This document shows, piece after piece, positions 1 to 9,384 of a stretch of DNA of 64,000 bases; position 1 is the stretch's first letter; every line of letters begins with the position of its first letter. A program made the translations under genes and the position numbers. Source of the DNA: CAVQBP01 sp963710745 (lineage in GTDB: Bacteria > Bacteroidota > Ignavibacteria > Ignavibacteriales > Ignavibacteriaceae). Below the pieces are notes generated by a model. It searched no databases and had not been told where the DNA came from. It saw nothing but the letters and a program-made list of their open reading frames with translations. The stretch spans positions 1 through 64,000 of the forward strand of contig CAVQBP010000025.1 in NCBI GenBank assembly GCA_963710745.1, in the 5' to 3' direction.

Positions 1-264
1 AACTGATGTTCTTGTTTATGTTAAGTGGATTTATTATTAAATGCGAAGATTTTAACAGGTATAAAATTTGCTAATAAGACAATCAAAGAATCTATTGCAA
101 AAATAATTTTTTTGACTTAAGTTGAATTGAAAATAAAAATGAAGGGGAGAATCAGGCAATTCTTTTAAAAATATCCTCTTTAATGTAAAAAAGTAATTCA
201 TATAGCGAAATAACAAACAAAAAAGAATGATAAAGAAAACAGCTAAAATGAAACGGAGAAGTAA
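1..264. other. Intergenic left edge
   Basis: AT-rich leader with no supported gene. The last 10 bases before the first CDS contain a GGAGA-type ribosome site that supports the ATG at 265. Confidence 0.5.
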
Positions 265-1218
265 ATGGATTATAGGAAAGAATTAATAAACAATTATTGG
301 GAATATCAAGAACTGGCTTTCCCAAACATAAAAGAATATTTTAAATCATCTAAAATAAATGATAAGCCACCTGTTTTTTATCCGCAAACGGAATGGCTTA
401 ACGTTATTATTAATCCGGATGCAAATAAGGATGATATCAAAGATTTTCTAAATTTAATTCCACTTAAAAAAAGACATAGATGGTTTGGCAGTTTTAATAG
501 TTCACAAGCTTTGGCTTTAAGTATTTTAGGAAATCTTAAATCTAAGCTAGAGTATTTAGACGAAATAAAAGATGATGAATTTAATGAAGGATTATTACAG
601 AATGTTCAACCTTTCTCTCCTAAATTTTCATTGGAATTTAAAGTTAATTATTTGAATGAACCTAGAAATACAAGTATCGATGCTTTTGTTGGAGGTGAAT
701 ATCAGATTGCGATTGAATGCAAATTTACTGAAGAAGACATCGGGAATTGTTCACGACCAAAACTTACTATAAAAGATGCGAATTATTTTACTGATTTTTG
801 TAATGGTTCATATTCAATTCAGCGAGAAAGAACGGAAAGATGCTCATTAACCGAAATTGGAATCTTGTATTGGAAATACATTCCTTACTTATTCAATTGG
901 AAAATTGATATAGATTACTCTCCTTGTCCACTTAATTCGACTTACCAGTTAGTAAGAAATATTTTAGCAGCTTGTCTAAAACCCGATAGTGAGTTTCCAT
1001 CGGAAGATAACGGGCATGCATTATTACTTTATGATGAAAGAAATCCGTTTTTTCAAGCCGGTGGTAAAGGAAGTATTGCTTATTCCTTAACGAAAGACGC
1101 ATTAAAGAATAAAAGATTACTTCGTAAATGTAGCTGGCAGAAGATAGTAAGTCATCTTCGTTCAAAAAAAGAATTTGATTGGTTAACAAAAGAAATAAAA
1201 TTAAAATACGGTATATAA
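265..1218 (+). CDS. PD-(D/E)XK nuclease-like protein
   Basis: A 317-residue protein that I read as a restriction-endonuclease-like fold. The core signature is visible: Asp139 in a beta-strand (S-I-D-A-F-V) followed by A-I-E-C-K with Glu151 and Lys153, the spacing of a PD-(D/E)XK active site. It resembles the PGN_0703-type nuclease-related family, in which the surrounding region is all-helical. A ribosome site (CGGAGAAG) lies just upstream of the ATG. It stands alone on the plus strand at the edge of a defence-rich region, facing a DUF72 pseudogene. No methylase is adjacent, so it is more likely an accessory or orphan nuclease than a classical restriction enzyme. The fold call is an inference from motif spacing. 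Confidence 0.7.
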   Translation: MDYRKELINNYWEYQELAFPNIKEYFKSSKINDKPPVFYPQTEWLNVIINPDANKDDIKDFLNLIPLKKRHRWFGSFNSSQALALSILGNLKSKLEYLDEIKDDEFNEGLLQNVQPFSPKFSLEFKVNYLNEPRNTSIDAFVGGEYQIAIECKFTEEDIGNCSRPKLTIKDANYFTDFCNGSYSIQRERTERCSLTEIGILYWKYIPYLFNWKIDIDYSPCPLNSTYQLVRNILAACLKPDSEFPSEDNGHALLLYDERNPFFQAGGKGSIAYSLTKDALKNKRLLRKCSWQKIVSHLRSKKEFDWLTKEIKLKYGI

Positions 1219-1252
1219 AAAACAAAAATAAAGAAAGGGTCTGTAAAATAAT

Positions 1253-2129
1253 TTAAGCGACAAAATCTTGTTGATTTGGTATCAACTTTAGGATTTTCCC
1301 AATCGTCATCGGCGCACACCCCTCATAGTGATTATTTACATTCAAATAAACATCCACTCCTCTATTATTCAAATCTTTTATCATCTCAACTATATCTTTC
1401 AATTCCTCATCCCGAGGAATATAAATCTTATTCCAGTTCTCTCCCGATATTTTTTCGATTCCGCTTCTGTCCGGACCATGCAGCCTTATAATTGTCTGAC
1501 CTGTAATATATTCTTTGTATTTATTATAGATTCCTACAACCGGCGGCATAAAATATCCCTGAAGAAAAACATTTGGTAAGATCCAGGTCTTTTAGAAATT
1601 TGAAATAATTGGTGTTAAGATAATTCGGATTTCTAATTTCAATCGACATCGGCGGAACATCTGCCGGCAGGGAGGTGAAGAACCGGTGAAGGTGGTTTTG
1701 GAATTCCGACAGCGAAGACATTTTCTCCTTGTTAAGATACTCAAACTGGAAGATTAAAGAGCCGATTTGATTTTTTATCGGCTTCATTGTCTGCAGGAAC
1801 TCCTCAAACAGATCTACCGACATGAAGTGCGGATTCTTTTGTAGTGGTGCTGATTTATTCCTGTTATAGTAATGAGTAAGAGTAATTGAATTAGGAACTT
1901 TAATCGTGAACTTGAAATCTTCCGGAACTGATGCTTTATATTCTTCAACTGTTTTTTTCTCGGGAAGCTTAACGATATCAAACAAGGACCAGAACCACTG
2001 ATCGACTTCAACAGAGTTGTAATGTTTGGAATATTCTTTGAGATAATTAATTTCATCAAGCTGGGGATAAATTATTCCTTTCCAGGAATCATACTTCCAG
2101 CTGCAGGTGCCTATGATTAGATTTGACAT
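1253..2129 (-). pseudogene. DUF72 protein, broken by a single-base frameshift
   Basis: DUF72 proteins are TIM-barrel proteins of about 240-290 residues with unknown function. The N-terminal two thirds reads in one frame from the ATG at 2129 (starting M-S-N-L-I-I-G-T-C-S-W, a typical DUF72 opening). The C-terminal third continues in another frame through F-L-Q-G-Y-F-M-P-P-V and R-L-H-G-P-D-R. The frames join near 1565-1590, where one extra base in the ACCAAATGTTTTT run breaks the reading frame. All conserved blocks remain in order, so the damage is recent or is a sequencing error. No neighbour suggests a function. Confidence 0.85.
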
Positions 2130-2167
2130 AAAAATAAATTATACAAATTATAGGAATATGTAAAAGA

Positions 2168-2407
2168 TTACTTTTTATATTTCTCCTCAACCCTTTTCTC
2201 TATAGCTTCTCTTTCAGCTTTTAATATTTTTTGAAGAAAATCATTATACTTTTTTCTATTCTGGGTGCAACCCATACACGAACACTTCTTTTCGTCCAAA
2301 TCAAATATCCGGTAAAGCAGTTCTGCTTTAACTATGGCGGTATAATCTAGTTCATTAGGATTTATATCTCTTCCAAAGAGGTAGGATTTAAATTTTCTTT
2401 TAACCAT
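2168..2407 (-). CDS. Small hypothetical protein with a Cys cluster
   Basis: A 79-residue protein I do not recognise. It has a basic N-terminus, a central C-S-C-M-G-C cluster (Cys42, Cys44, Cys47) that could bind a metal, and a charged helical C-terminus rich in Glu and Lys. It lies 30 bp downstream of the next minus-strand gene and could be co-transcribed with it from the palindromic operator at 2687-2710. Nothing more specific can be said. Confidence 0.5.
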   Translation of the reverse strand: MVKRKFKSYLFGRDINPNELDYTAIVKAELLYRIFDLDEKKCSCMGCTQNRKKYNDFLQKILKAEREAIEKRVEEKYKK

Positions 2408-2437
2408 TGTGAAAAAACAATTCGATAAATACAGGAA

Positions 2438-2671
2438 TTATATCAAAAAAAGCTTCTCAACCTTTGGTATCTGCTTATAAACATTTAAAAATGCTGTTTT
2501 GTATGAAATCCTGGAAGGAAAGCGGAATAAATCCTCCCCGTCTTTTTTAATCAATACATAATAAACTATTTCCGGTTTTTGGGTAAATAAATTATAATTT
2601 TCATCTTCATAAAAGGTGATATCATAACCCCTGTTTATTAAATCATTAAATTTTGATTCAAAATCATCCAT
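2438..2671 (-). CDS. Small hypothetical protein
   Basis: A 77-residue protein of unknown function, with predicted beta-strands around I-T-F-Y-E and Y-Y-V-L-I-K-K. A longer reading from 2737 exists, but I chose the ATG at 2671. A GGAGG ribosome site sits six bases upstream of that ATG, and the longer version would place the operator-like palindrome inside the coding region. Its neighbours are the small Cys-cluster gene downstream and an ORF remnant facing the other way upstream. Confidence 0.5.
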   Translation of the reverse strand: MDDFESKFNDLINRGYDITFYEDENYNLFTQKPEIVYYVLIKKDGEDLFRFPSRISYKTAFLNVYKQIPKVEKLFLI

Positions 2672-2686
2672 TTTAACCTCCATAAA

Positions 2687-2710
2687 AATAGTGTACAAAT
2701 GTACACTATT
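2687..2710. promoter_or_regulatory. Palindromic operator, TACA-N2-TGTA type
   Basis: A perfect inverted repeat with two 11-base arms and an AA centre (AATAGTGTACA / TGTACACTATT). The core TACA-N2-TGTA is the half-site arrangement of BlaI/MecI/CopY-type repressors. It lies just upstream of the ribosome site of the 2438-2671 gene and could also control the divergent remnant at 2767. No repressor gene of that family is in the window. Confidence 0.5.
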
Positions 2711-2766
2711 ATATTTTAAAATGTCTATATTTGCCATAACATTTATGAAAATTTTTTATTGAAAAA

Positions 2767-2907
2767 ATGGAAGAAAAGCAGAAACTCCTGGAATTTGAAA
2801 TTTCCATTAAGGAACGGACCAACTGGGGGGTTACCGGAAAAACGTTTTCAAATCAGGTATTAAAAACAAACCGGGTTACGGTATTAAACTCAAAATGCTT
2901 TAGTTGA
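2767..2907 (+). pseudogene. Short ORF remnant at an insertion junction
   Basis: A 46-codon reading frame starting M-E-E-K-Q-K-L-L-E-F. It looks like the N-terminal stub of a gene. Its 3' part overlaps, antisense, the end of the P-loop ATPase gene, whose C-terminal zinc knuckle is also cut short here. Both genes losing their natural ends at about 2860-2890 suggests a deletion or insertion junction. The origin of the stub is unknown. Confidence 0.35.
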
Positions 2908-4659
2908 TCAAATGAATAAATTTTATTACAAGATGGATTAGTGCAGATTATTTTTTTTGAGCTCTCTAAAAAACTTTGTATAATTTTATTAAAATCGAAA
3001 GGTCGGGAAATAAAATACTTACGATATTTTGAACCCTCAGGTTTGCCCCACCTTAAATTACTTTCTGAACATAAACCATAGTTTAATGAATAAATTGATT
3101 GTTTTGAACCGTCTCGATCACTCATTTCATCATATTTAGAAATAAAGAAATTCAACTCCAGTGTACTTATAAATTTTTCATAAGTAGGATTAAAATAAAA
3201 ATGACTAGTGAATGGATTTGTCTTTGATAACTCGTATGCACTACCAGATAATTCATTTGTAATTATTCTTTTTCTTATATCAGAAAGTTCCACCAAAAAT
3301 AATCTGAGAAGTTCTTTTAACTGAAGAATCGATATTTTTTCATCGAAAGCCATTCGTGAAAAAGTTGTTTTTTCAAAAAAGCTAGATATTATTTTATTAT
3401 AGTACTTCTGTGATGCAGATATTAGTGCAGAACGATTTATTGGTTTATCAAAAATAATATTACTTTCATAACAATAGTAAAGAATATAACCAATTATTCT
3501 AGGAACGTTCATTGATATTTGAAAAAGCAACTCATAATAATCATCCATAGTATCTTTACTGGTATCAAAGAAATAATCACAAGATCTATTTGTAAAGTAT
3601 TCAATTCTTCTGATTACTAAACGTCTTGTAAAATCTATGGCTCTTTCTTCCATCGTTGACCTATCAAACTCTGAATAAAGGTTATAAAAATCTAAATCTA
3701 ATATGTCTATCTTACCCTTATCAATGCGTCCATAATAAACACGATTTGGATAAGCGGCAACTTTGAATTTAATAAACTCATCAGACCAATTGTTTAAAGG
3801 AGCAAGTAAAACATCTACAAAGGTTTGCATAGAAACGTCATCAATTTCAGAAAAATCATCAAGAAGTATATAAAGTTTCTTTATACCGAGAATCGATAAT
3901 ATATTTTTAATCTCAGTTATAATATCCTTAATACTAAATAATTGTATCAATATTTCAGAATATTTTTTTTCAAAAGCACCTTGAGATGATTGAGAGATAC
4001 TGGAGGTTAAATTGTTTCCATATTTAATTATAAAAGCAGGATTTGTTAAAGAAGCATTTATATCAATATCAGAATTAGTCCCTTCAGAAGATGTCCTAGA
4101 ATTTTCATTTGCAGAAAATAGTGTGGTATTTATTTGTTTGAGTAATGGAATTTCAATTGATTTTAGTTTCTCATTATTATCTATACAATCATATAGTTTT
4201 TCAAGTTCTTCTCTAACAATGTCTGATTTATCTAAACCTAATAGTTTTTTTAGTTGGGTAAGAATTGGTTTTGATTTTTTATCTAACTCTTCTTTTATTT
4301 CTTTTAACACATTTTGAAGAAAATTTCTTTCAAGAAGGTAATTATGTAGAATATTTTGTGGTATTATATCTTTAAGATAATCGAGAGAAATAAATTCTGA
4401 GCGTGATGAATCATAAATAGAAAACGTGTCAATATAACAAGATATGGTTTTGGGATCTTTTCTAATTTCTTGTTGTAATTTTAAGAAAATAGTTGATTTA
4501 CCAGTTCCTTTTCTTCCAATTAAATAAGTTGTGTTATCTTTTAGGCAAGAATTTAATATTTGATCCTTGGGTAACAAATCTGTATATAAATCATCAATAA
4601 GAGTATTCCCCTCATTATCCGATAATTCTGCACGTCTATACTTCTTTAATGAATCTACT

Positions 4660-4664
4660 GCATT
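4660..4664. repeat. Left target-site duplication of the IS21 element
   Basis: GCATT, matched by an identical GCATT at 7153-7157 on the other side of the element. Five bases is within the 4-8 bp range known for IS21 elements. Confidence 0.85.
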
Positions 4665-4720
4665 TGTTGATTCCGGTTGAAAATTGACCCAGTATTTCGG
4701 TCAAAACTGACCCATCTAAG

Positions 4721-5473
4721 TTAACTAGATTTAATTATATTTTTCAACCTAAAGCTCTTTCCATTTATTAAAAAAGGATAAGAATGATGTAATAGTCTGT
4801 CTAATACAGCAGCAGCAACTACATCGTCATTAAATACTTCACCCCATTCTTCAAAGGGTTTGTTAGTGGTAATAATAATCGAACCGGACTCATAACGTTT
4901 AGATATAAGCTGAAAGAATAATTTAGCAGTCTGTTTACTAAGTGCAAGATAACCAAGCTCATCGATAATAATCAAATCTACTCTTGAGAGACTGTCTAAT
5001 GTTTTATTAAGATTACCTGCAAGTTCAGCAGAAGCAAGTAAAACAGTCAGTTGTTCAGCAGTGAAAAATAGAACTCTTTTCCTTGCTTGTACAGCTTTAA
5101 CACCCAGAGCAGTAGCAAGATGAGTTTTACCAACACCGGGAGCACCAACAAATAGTATGTTCTTTGCTTCATCTAAAAAGTTAAGAGAAGCGAGTTCCCT
5201 GATTAGTTTTTCATTTATCTGAGGTTGATAAGAAAAATCAAATTCCTCCAGACGTTTTATTTGAGGGAAACCAGCGATCTGCATCTTGCGGTTAATTGAA
5301 CGTTCTATTTTGCTTAGAACTTCTATCTCCAAAAGCCGCTGCAAATAGTCTTGGTAACCCAGTTTTGCTTTTGCAGCTTTATCAGCTTCATTTCTATAAG
5401 ACTCTTTTATTCTATGAAGTGAAAGTGTCTTTAAGTATTGGTCCGTTAAGGTTTCAGATTTTCCTTCAGTCAT
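4721..5473 (-). CDS. istB: IS21 helper ATPase IstB
   Basis: A 250-residue AAA+ ATPase of the DnaC/IstB type that assists the transposase in target selection and strand transfer. Walker A is G-A-P-G-V-G-K-T at residues 110-117, and Walker B is L-I-I-I-D-E-L-G with Asp171 and Glu172. The N-terminal helical region (residues 1-90) is the usual IstB domain. Length and motifs match complete family members. It follows istA with a 95-bp gap that contains a TTCAGCTTCG / CGAAGCTGAA inverted repeat, so it may have its own translation signal. No damage is visible. Confidence 0.95.
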   Translation of the reverse strand: MTEGKSETLTDQYLKTLSLHRIKESYRNEADKAAKAKLGYQDYLQRLLEIEVLSKIERSINRKMQIAGFPQIKRLEEFDFSYQPQINEKLIRELASLNFLDEAKNILFVGAPGVGKTHLATALGVKAVQARKRVLFFTAEQLTVLLASAELAGNLNKTLDSLSRVDLIIIDELGYLALSKQTAKLFFQLISKRYESGSIIITTNKPFEEWGEVFNDDVVAAAVLDRLLHHSYPFLINGKSFRLKNIIKSS

Positions 5474-5568
5474 AATGTTTATGCTCCTTTTATTTTAACT
5501 AATGTCCGCTCCACTTTCAGCTTCGCTACGAGATTTCTATGGTCTCTTCGCTGAAGCTGAAGTTCCGC

Positions 5569-7056
5569 TTAGAATAACTTATACTGTGATAATTCACGTT
5601 TTACCTGTCCTTTTGGTATTTCTGTTTTCGTTTTTATTGGTTCTATTCTAAATGATTGTTTATGATTCTTCTCCAGGTACCCGGAGATAAATGAATGATT
5701 AAATACATTGTATTCCATAGACTTATTTAATGCCTCAGTTAAATCAATCTTACTGTAGAGCTTTGATAGATAAAGTATCTGCTTTAGTTGCCTATGGGCA
5801 TTGATTCTTTTCTGAGCCAGAAGTTTTTCCAGAAACATGCTATACCCAGGAAAGCTTTCCAGGAACTTCTCTTTAAGTGTTTCAAAGCTTTCTGTAATGT
5901 CTCTATAGCTTTTGTAATGTTCCGGGATAATAATAGTGCTGCTTTTCTTAACTGAGAGCTGATGTTCTGTAATAAATTTATTTGACTGTGAGTATATCTG
6001 CAGGTAATAGCCTTTTGATATTTTTATCCAAACAAATTTCCCGGCAAACATCCAGGGAACTGAGTATCTTGAGCCGTTATAAGATATAAGACAATCGTAT
6101 GATACTTTACGAGTATCTTCTTTGACTCCTACATATCTGTTCTCTGGTAAGGTAAGTAAAGACAGTTTCTCTTTGTTAAACAAATCATCCGGTGTTGTTT
6201 TAGTTGTTGAATGGACTCTGTTGTTTACATCCTTCTGAAAGTCTTTAAGTTTGTTCTGAAGATCCAGGAAGTCTTCAAAAGAAGAACCTGCAATAAAGTG
6301 AGTCTCAACAAAGCTGAAGGGTTTTTCAACTTTACCTTTACTCCAGGGATGACCGGGAAGAGACCTTGAGGGACTAAATCCATAATGGGCACATAGAGTA
6401 AGATAACGAGGATTCCATTGGAAATTATTCTTGGAAGCATTGATAACAAATGCTTTAGCATTATCCGTCTGAACTCTAAGGCATGCACCTTCTGACTGAA
6501 TTATACTATTTTCCAGAGCTTCGAATATAGCTGCCTGGTTCTGAGAAAGTGATACTTCAAATATCTGGTAACGGCTGAATGAGTTGATGTAAGAGCAGAG
6601 ATAAATTTTGGTAAGCTCTCCTCCAATTAGAACCGTATATGGACTCCAGTCATACTGAGCCTGTTCTCCAGGTGCTGTCTCATAAGGAGTAAAGTGTTTT
6701 TGCTCAGAGATTTTTATTTTGGATAAGAAATCATAGAATGCTGTTTGACTTCCTTTATATCCTTTTGACTTTACTTCGTTAAGTATCCTTGAGCCCTTAA
6801 ACTTCTTCACATTGGTCATCTCGAATATAACATCTCTAAATGGTTCAAGAGCTGATACCTTCTTTTGTCGTTTATATTCGGGAACTTCGCTTCTTTGAAG
6901 AGCTTTCTTAACTGTATTACGGCTTATACCAAGCAGACTTGCTATTTGTCTTGACCCTAATCCGGGATTACGTTTTTTGAGATTTTTTATTGTGACCCAG
7001 TCTTCCATTGTAATCAACTCCTTGTCTCCTTGTAAATGTTTGTTTTTGTTAAACAA
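5569..7056 (-). CDS. istA: IS21 transposase IstA
   Basis: A 495-residue DDE transposase. An N-terminal helix-turn-helix (about residues 18-55, with G-S-R-Q-I-A-S-L-L-G-I-S-R-N-T-V) binds the repeated ends. The catalytic core shows Asp136 (Q-Y-D-W), Asp198 (Q-T-D-N-A) and Glu244 (K-V-E-K), the expected D-D-E triad. The C-terminal beta-barrel-like part is present, so the length is full. It is transcribed first, from near the right end of the element, with istB behind it. There is no frameshift, so the protein should be functional. Confidence 0.95.
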   Translation of the reverse strand: MFNKNKHLQGDKELITMEDWVTIKNLKKRNPGLGSRQIASLLGISRNTVKKALQRSEVPEYKRQKKVSALEPFRDVIFEMTNVKKFKGSRILNEVKSKGYKGSQTAFYDFLSKIKISEQKHFTPYETAPGEQAQYDWSPYTVLIGGELTKIYLCSYINSFSRYQIFEVSLSQNQAAIFEALENSIIQSEGACLRVQTDNAKAFVINASKNNFQWNPRYLTLCAHYGFSPSRSLPGHPWSKGKVEKPFSFVETHFIAGSSFEDFLDLQNKLKDFQKDVNNRVHSTTKTTPDDLFNKEKLSLLTLPENRYVGVKEDTRKVSYDCLISYNGSRYSVPWMFAGKFVWIKISKGYYLQIYSQSNKFITEHQLSVKKSSTIIIPEHYKSYRDITESFETLKEKFLESFPGYSMFLEKLLAQKRINAHRQLKQILYLSKLYSKIDLTEALNKSMEYNVFNHSFISGYLEKNHKQSFRIEPIKTKTEIPKGQVKRELSQYKLF

Positions 7057-7152
7057 ATCTATATAAGGAGATATTTTTAATTCATTTTCCTTTTACAAGG
7101 GTGGGTCAATTTTCAACCGGAAAAGTGGGTCAGTTTTCAGACGGAAAAAACA

Positions 7153-7157
7153 GCATT
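7153..7157. repeat. Right target-site duplication of the IS21 element
   Basis: GCATT, identical to 4660-4664. On the minus strand it reads AATGC, codons 13-14 of the interrupted ATPase gene. Confidence 0.85.
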
Positions 7158-7193
7158 AAAAAAGTCATCAAGATTATTTTTCTCATAACTCAT

Positions 7194-7621
7194 AGATACA
7201 CCTATTATGTCTTTTATCAATATAACAGCATTTTATTGTTGTTTTTTCTTAATAATTGGATTTATTCTTAGCTATATAGTTTTTGAATTAAGAAGACACT
7301 TAAAAAGGAATATTTGGTATGGAAGGCAGAGTATTAGAAGAAAAAGCCCCTATATTTAATATCCCTGAATACGTTCATTTTTAAAGTATATTAAAAAAAG
7401 AACATTTACAATAATAATTTATACTTTATTTAATTCTGAAATACTAATAGTTAAAAGTGAGTATTAGTTGGTAGGATAGGAATGAGAGTGATTAAGTGAA
7501 TAATATTTTCTAAAAAAATGAACACCCATATTAAATATTTTATCTAATGATGGTGGGTATAATAATTTTTATATAATTTTTAATCACTTAGTCACTAATT
7601 TGATATTTTCTTCAATATATT
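7194..7621. other. Intergenic region with possible operon terminator
   Basis: This stretch separates the start of the ATPase gene from the end of the restriction operon. Near 7527-7560 an ACCCA ... TGGGT hairpin is followed, on the minus strand, by a T-rich run, a plausible terminator for the operon. A 50-codon membrane-like ORF (7207-7359, plus strand) has no ribosome site, so I do not call it. Confidence 0.4.
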
Positions 7622-8227
7622 TCAGTGTGTTTCAAAATCATTTAACCAAGTACCTAATTTAATTGAACAGAATATTTCAAATATTGCAAGTTCTTCTACA
7701 TTATCTATATTAAATAACGCAACCTTTTGTTTCATCAAAAAGGTTTTTGCAGGTTCAACAAAGTTCTTAAAGTCAAACTGTTTGCGTTTACCTACATATT
7801 GATGACCATTCCGAAACTCATAAACAATTAATCCAATTTTAAATGCGAGTGTTGAAGTGTAATGACTTTTACCTTTTAAGTGCTGAAGGATTCTACCAAT
7901 CACTCCTTTTGATATTCCAACGTAAAAAGGTGTTGAATCAACAAAAAAGACATATAAACCTCTAAAATCAATTTTCTCTGTACCGTCTTTTGTTAAATAC
8001 GTTCTTAACCAATCCTCTTTGATTATGCCATCTTTAACTAGCAATTTTTTTGCAGTCTTTTCACCTTTGTTTAAACCAAAATAGTCCTCAACATTAAAAG
8101 TATTCTGTTTCGAATTTAATGACTTGAATCTTTTGTCAAGATTGCAAATAATTTCTTCAAATGTTTTATCGTATTTACGAGATTGACGGATTACTTTTAG
8201 TATTACCTTTTCAAGTTCTTCATTCAT
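7622..8227 (-). CDS. GIY-YIG nuclease-like protein
   Basis: A 201-residue protein with a GIY-YIG endonuclease domain in its second half. G-L-Y-V-F-F at residues 90-95 stands for the GIY strand and F-Y-V-G-I-S at 101-106 for the YIG strand. Arg112 and His116 follow in the helix, where the family has its catalytic Arg. Residues 1-85 are helical with no recognised domain. It is the last gene of the restriction operon, 41 bp after the 371-residue nuclease-like gene. A nuclease here suggests an extra cleavage or repair function linked to the type I system; that link is inferred from position only. Confidence 0.7.
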   Translation of the reverse strand: MNEELEKVILKVIRQSRKYDKTFEEIICNLDKRFKSLNSKQNTFNVEDYFGLNKGEKTAKKLLVKDGIIKEDWLRTYLTKDGTEKIDFRGLYVFFVDSTPFYVGISKGVIGRILQHLKGKSHYTSTLAFKIGLIVYEFRNGHQYVGKRKQFDFKNFVEPAKTFLMKQKVALFNIDNVEELAIFEIFCSIKLGTWLNDFETH

Positions 8228-8268
8228 TTACAAAACTTATATTGTGTTTAATGAAAAAATTAAAATTT

Positions 8269-9384
8269 CTAAAAAGGTGGCTCTTCTTCAAATTTAAATT
8301 TGCCCTTATAATTAAAATAATTTTTTAATATTCTACCAACATGACTCTCAATAAATTTATTTATATTTAATTTTGAGATTAGAGTATCTGGTATATCCAA
8401 ATACAAGATTAGTTCCTGATCGAAGTATCCAAAATCAATATCTTGTATACCTTTAAATGAATTATCATTGTCAATTTTAGAAATTCCAGCATTTATAATA
8501 TTTAATAACTGTTTTTTACAGATTGAATATTGAAACTGGATTTTATTATAATCAGAGACTATATCACTAAAAAATTCATCTCTTAAATCAGAATAGAATT
8601 TCTTATTCCAATTGAATAGTTCATCATAGCCACACAATATATTTTCAAAATTATCATATTTAACGATGTTAACTTTAAAAAACTCATCCTTACCACTGAC
8701 TATAAATCGGTTAATATAGTTGATATTGTTTACCTCATACCCATCAAGGTTAGACTGGTAAAAATTCATATTGACTAAATCTGTTTGTGCTACAGAAATT
8801 AAGTTAAAATTATAAAAACATTTTGATTGTTTTCTTTCAGATAGACTTTTTAACTCAAATGCTAATGCTTTGATTAAAGTTGAAATTGATTCAAAGATTT
8901 TTTTATCATTTTGAGGTGCACCATTTGTCTTTTTCATTTCTTGGAAGGCAAATACTTTTTTTTCAGTTTTATAAATATTATTTAAAAATTCTTCATGCTG
9001 TAAATTATTATTTATTCTATTCTTCCAATCTGAATTCTTAAGCATATATTCTATGTATCTTTCATTTGTCCAATTCGAGATTGGTAAATAATCAAGATTA
9101 GGGTCAAGTTTATCTGCATTTTTTGAAAGAAATACCCAATCATTTTCCTCGGATTTTTTACAGCTAATAAGTAAAGCCGTGTAATAATAAATATCTTTAA
9201 CAAGCTTTACTTTATAGGCGACTATATCGATTTCCCTCACATTCTCGGTAATATCGTCAACATAGTATCTGTTATTAATTACATTCCATTTGTGCTTGGA
9301 GAGGATTTCACTTACTTGATATTCTAATATGTACCCTGTTTTTTCAATTTGATTTTTATATAAGTCTATTTTCTCACTCATCAA
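8269..9384 (-). CDS. Restriction-endonuclease-like (PD-(D/E)XK) protein in hsd operon
   Basis: A 371-residue protein. The first 80 residues carry a restriction-like core: a helix with Glu21 (L-E-Y-Q-V), a strand R-E-I-D-I-V with Asp53, then A-L-L-I-S-C-K-K with Lys76. The usual acidic residue before C-K is Ser74 here, so the active site is slightly atypical. The remaining 290 residues are Lys/Asn-rich and unrecognised. The start overlaps the hsdS stop by four bases (ATGA), showing translational coupling. It is not a normal part of type I systems, so I read it as an accessory effector or specificity gene. Confidence 0.55.
   Translation of the reverse strand: MMSEKIDLYKNQIEKTGYILEYQVSEILSKHKWNVINNRYYVDDITENVREIDIVAYKVKLVKDIYYYTALLISCKKSEENDWVFLSKNADKLDPNLDYLPISNWTNERYIEYMLKNSDWKNRINNNLQHEEFLNNIYKTEKKVFAFQEMKKTNGAPQNDKKIFESISTLIKALAFELKSLSERKQSKCFYNFNLISVAQTDLVNMNFYQSNLDGYEVNNINYINRFIVSGKDEFFKVNIVKYDNFENILCGYDELFNWNKKFYSDLRDEFFSDIVSDYNKIQFQYSICKKQLLNIINAGISKIDNDNSFKGIQDIDFGYFDQELILYLDIPDTLISKLNINKFIESHVGRILKNYFNYKGKFKFEEEPPF

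Larger units (their letters stand above)
4665..7152 (-). mobile_element. IS21-family insertion sequence (2,488 bp)
   Basis: The element carries istA and istB, is flanked by GCATT duplications and ends in TG...CA, as IS21 elements do. Each end begins TGTT and carries two tandem copies of a CCGxxTGAAAACTGACCC-like motif: CCGGTTGAAAATTGACCC plus TCGGTCAAAACTGACCC on the left, and the complements with ACTGACCC and ATTGACCC on the right. Such repeated ends are the transposase binding sites of this family. Both genes are intact, so the element may still be active. It sits antisense-free, in the same orientation as the ATPase gene it splits. Confidence 0.95.
2853..7193 (-). pseudogene. P-loop ATPase gene interrupted by an IS21-family element
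   Basis: Removing the element (4665-7152) and one copy of its 5-bp duplication joins two exact in-frame pieces: 13 codons from the ATG at 7193 and the rest ending at 2853, giving 615 residues. An AGGTG ribosome site precedes 7193. The protein has a Walker A motif G-R-K-G-T-G-K-S-T at about residues 62-70 and a Walker B strand L-Y-I-L-L-D-D. It looks like a signalling-type AAA/ORC-like ATPase, perhaps of the Sll1717 kind often seen near defence genes. The C-terminus shows only the first half of a zinc knuckle (C-T-N-P-S-C) and then unrelated residues, so the 3' end is probably truncated as well. A TTG at 4577 could start a near-complete protein after the insertion. Confidence 0.8.

Noticed and set aside
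5474..5568. TTCAGCTTCG inverted repeat between istA and istB as a separate mobile unit
   Set aside because: It lies within the IS21 element and is more simply an internal translation or transcription signal, or a chance copy of the dispersed palindrome.
7207..7359. 50-codon membrane ORF upstream of the ATPase gene
   Set aside because: No ribosome site and no conserved family; it could be chance.
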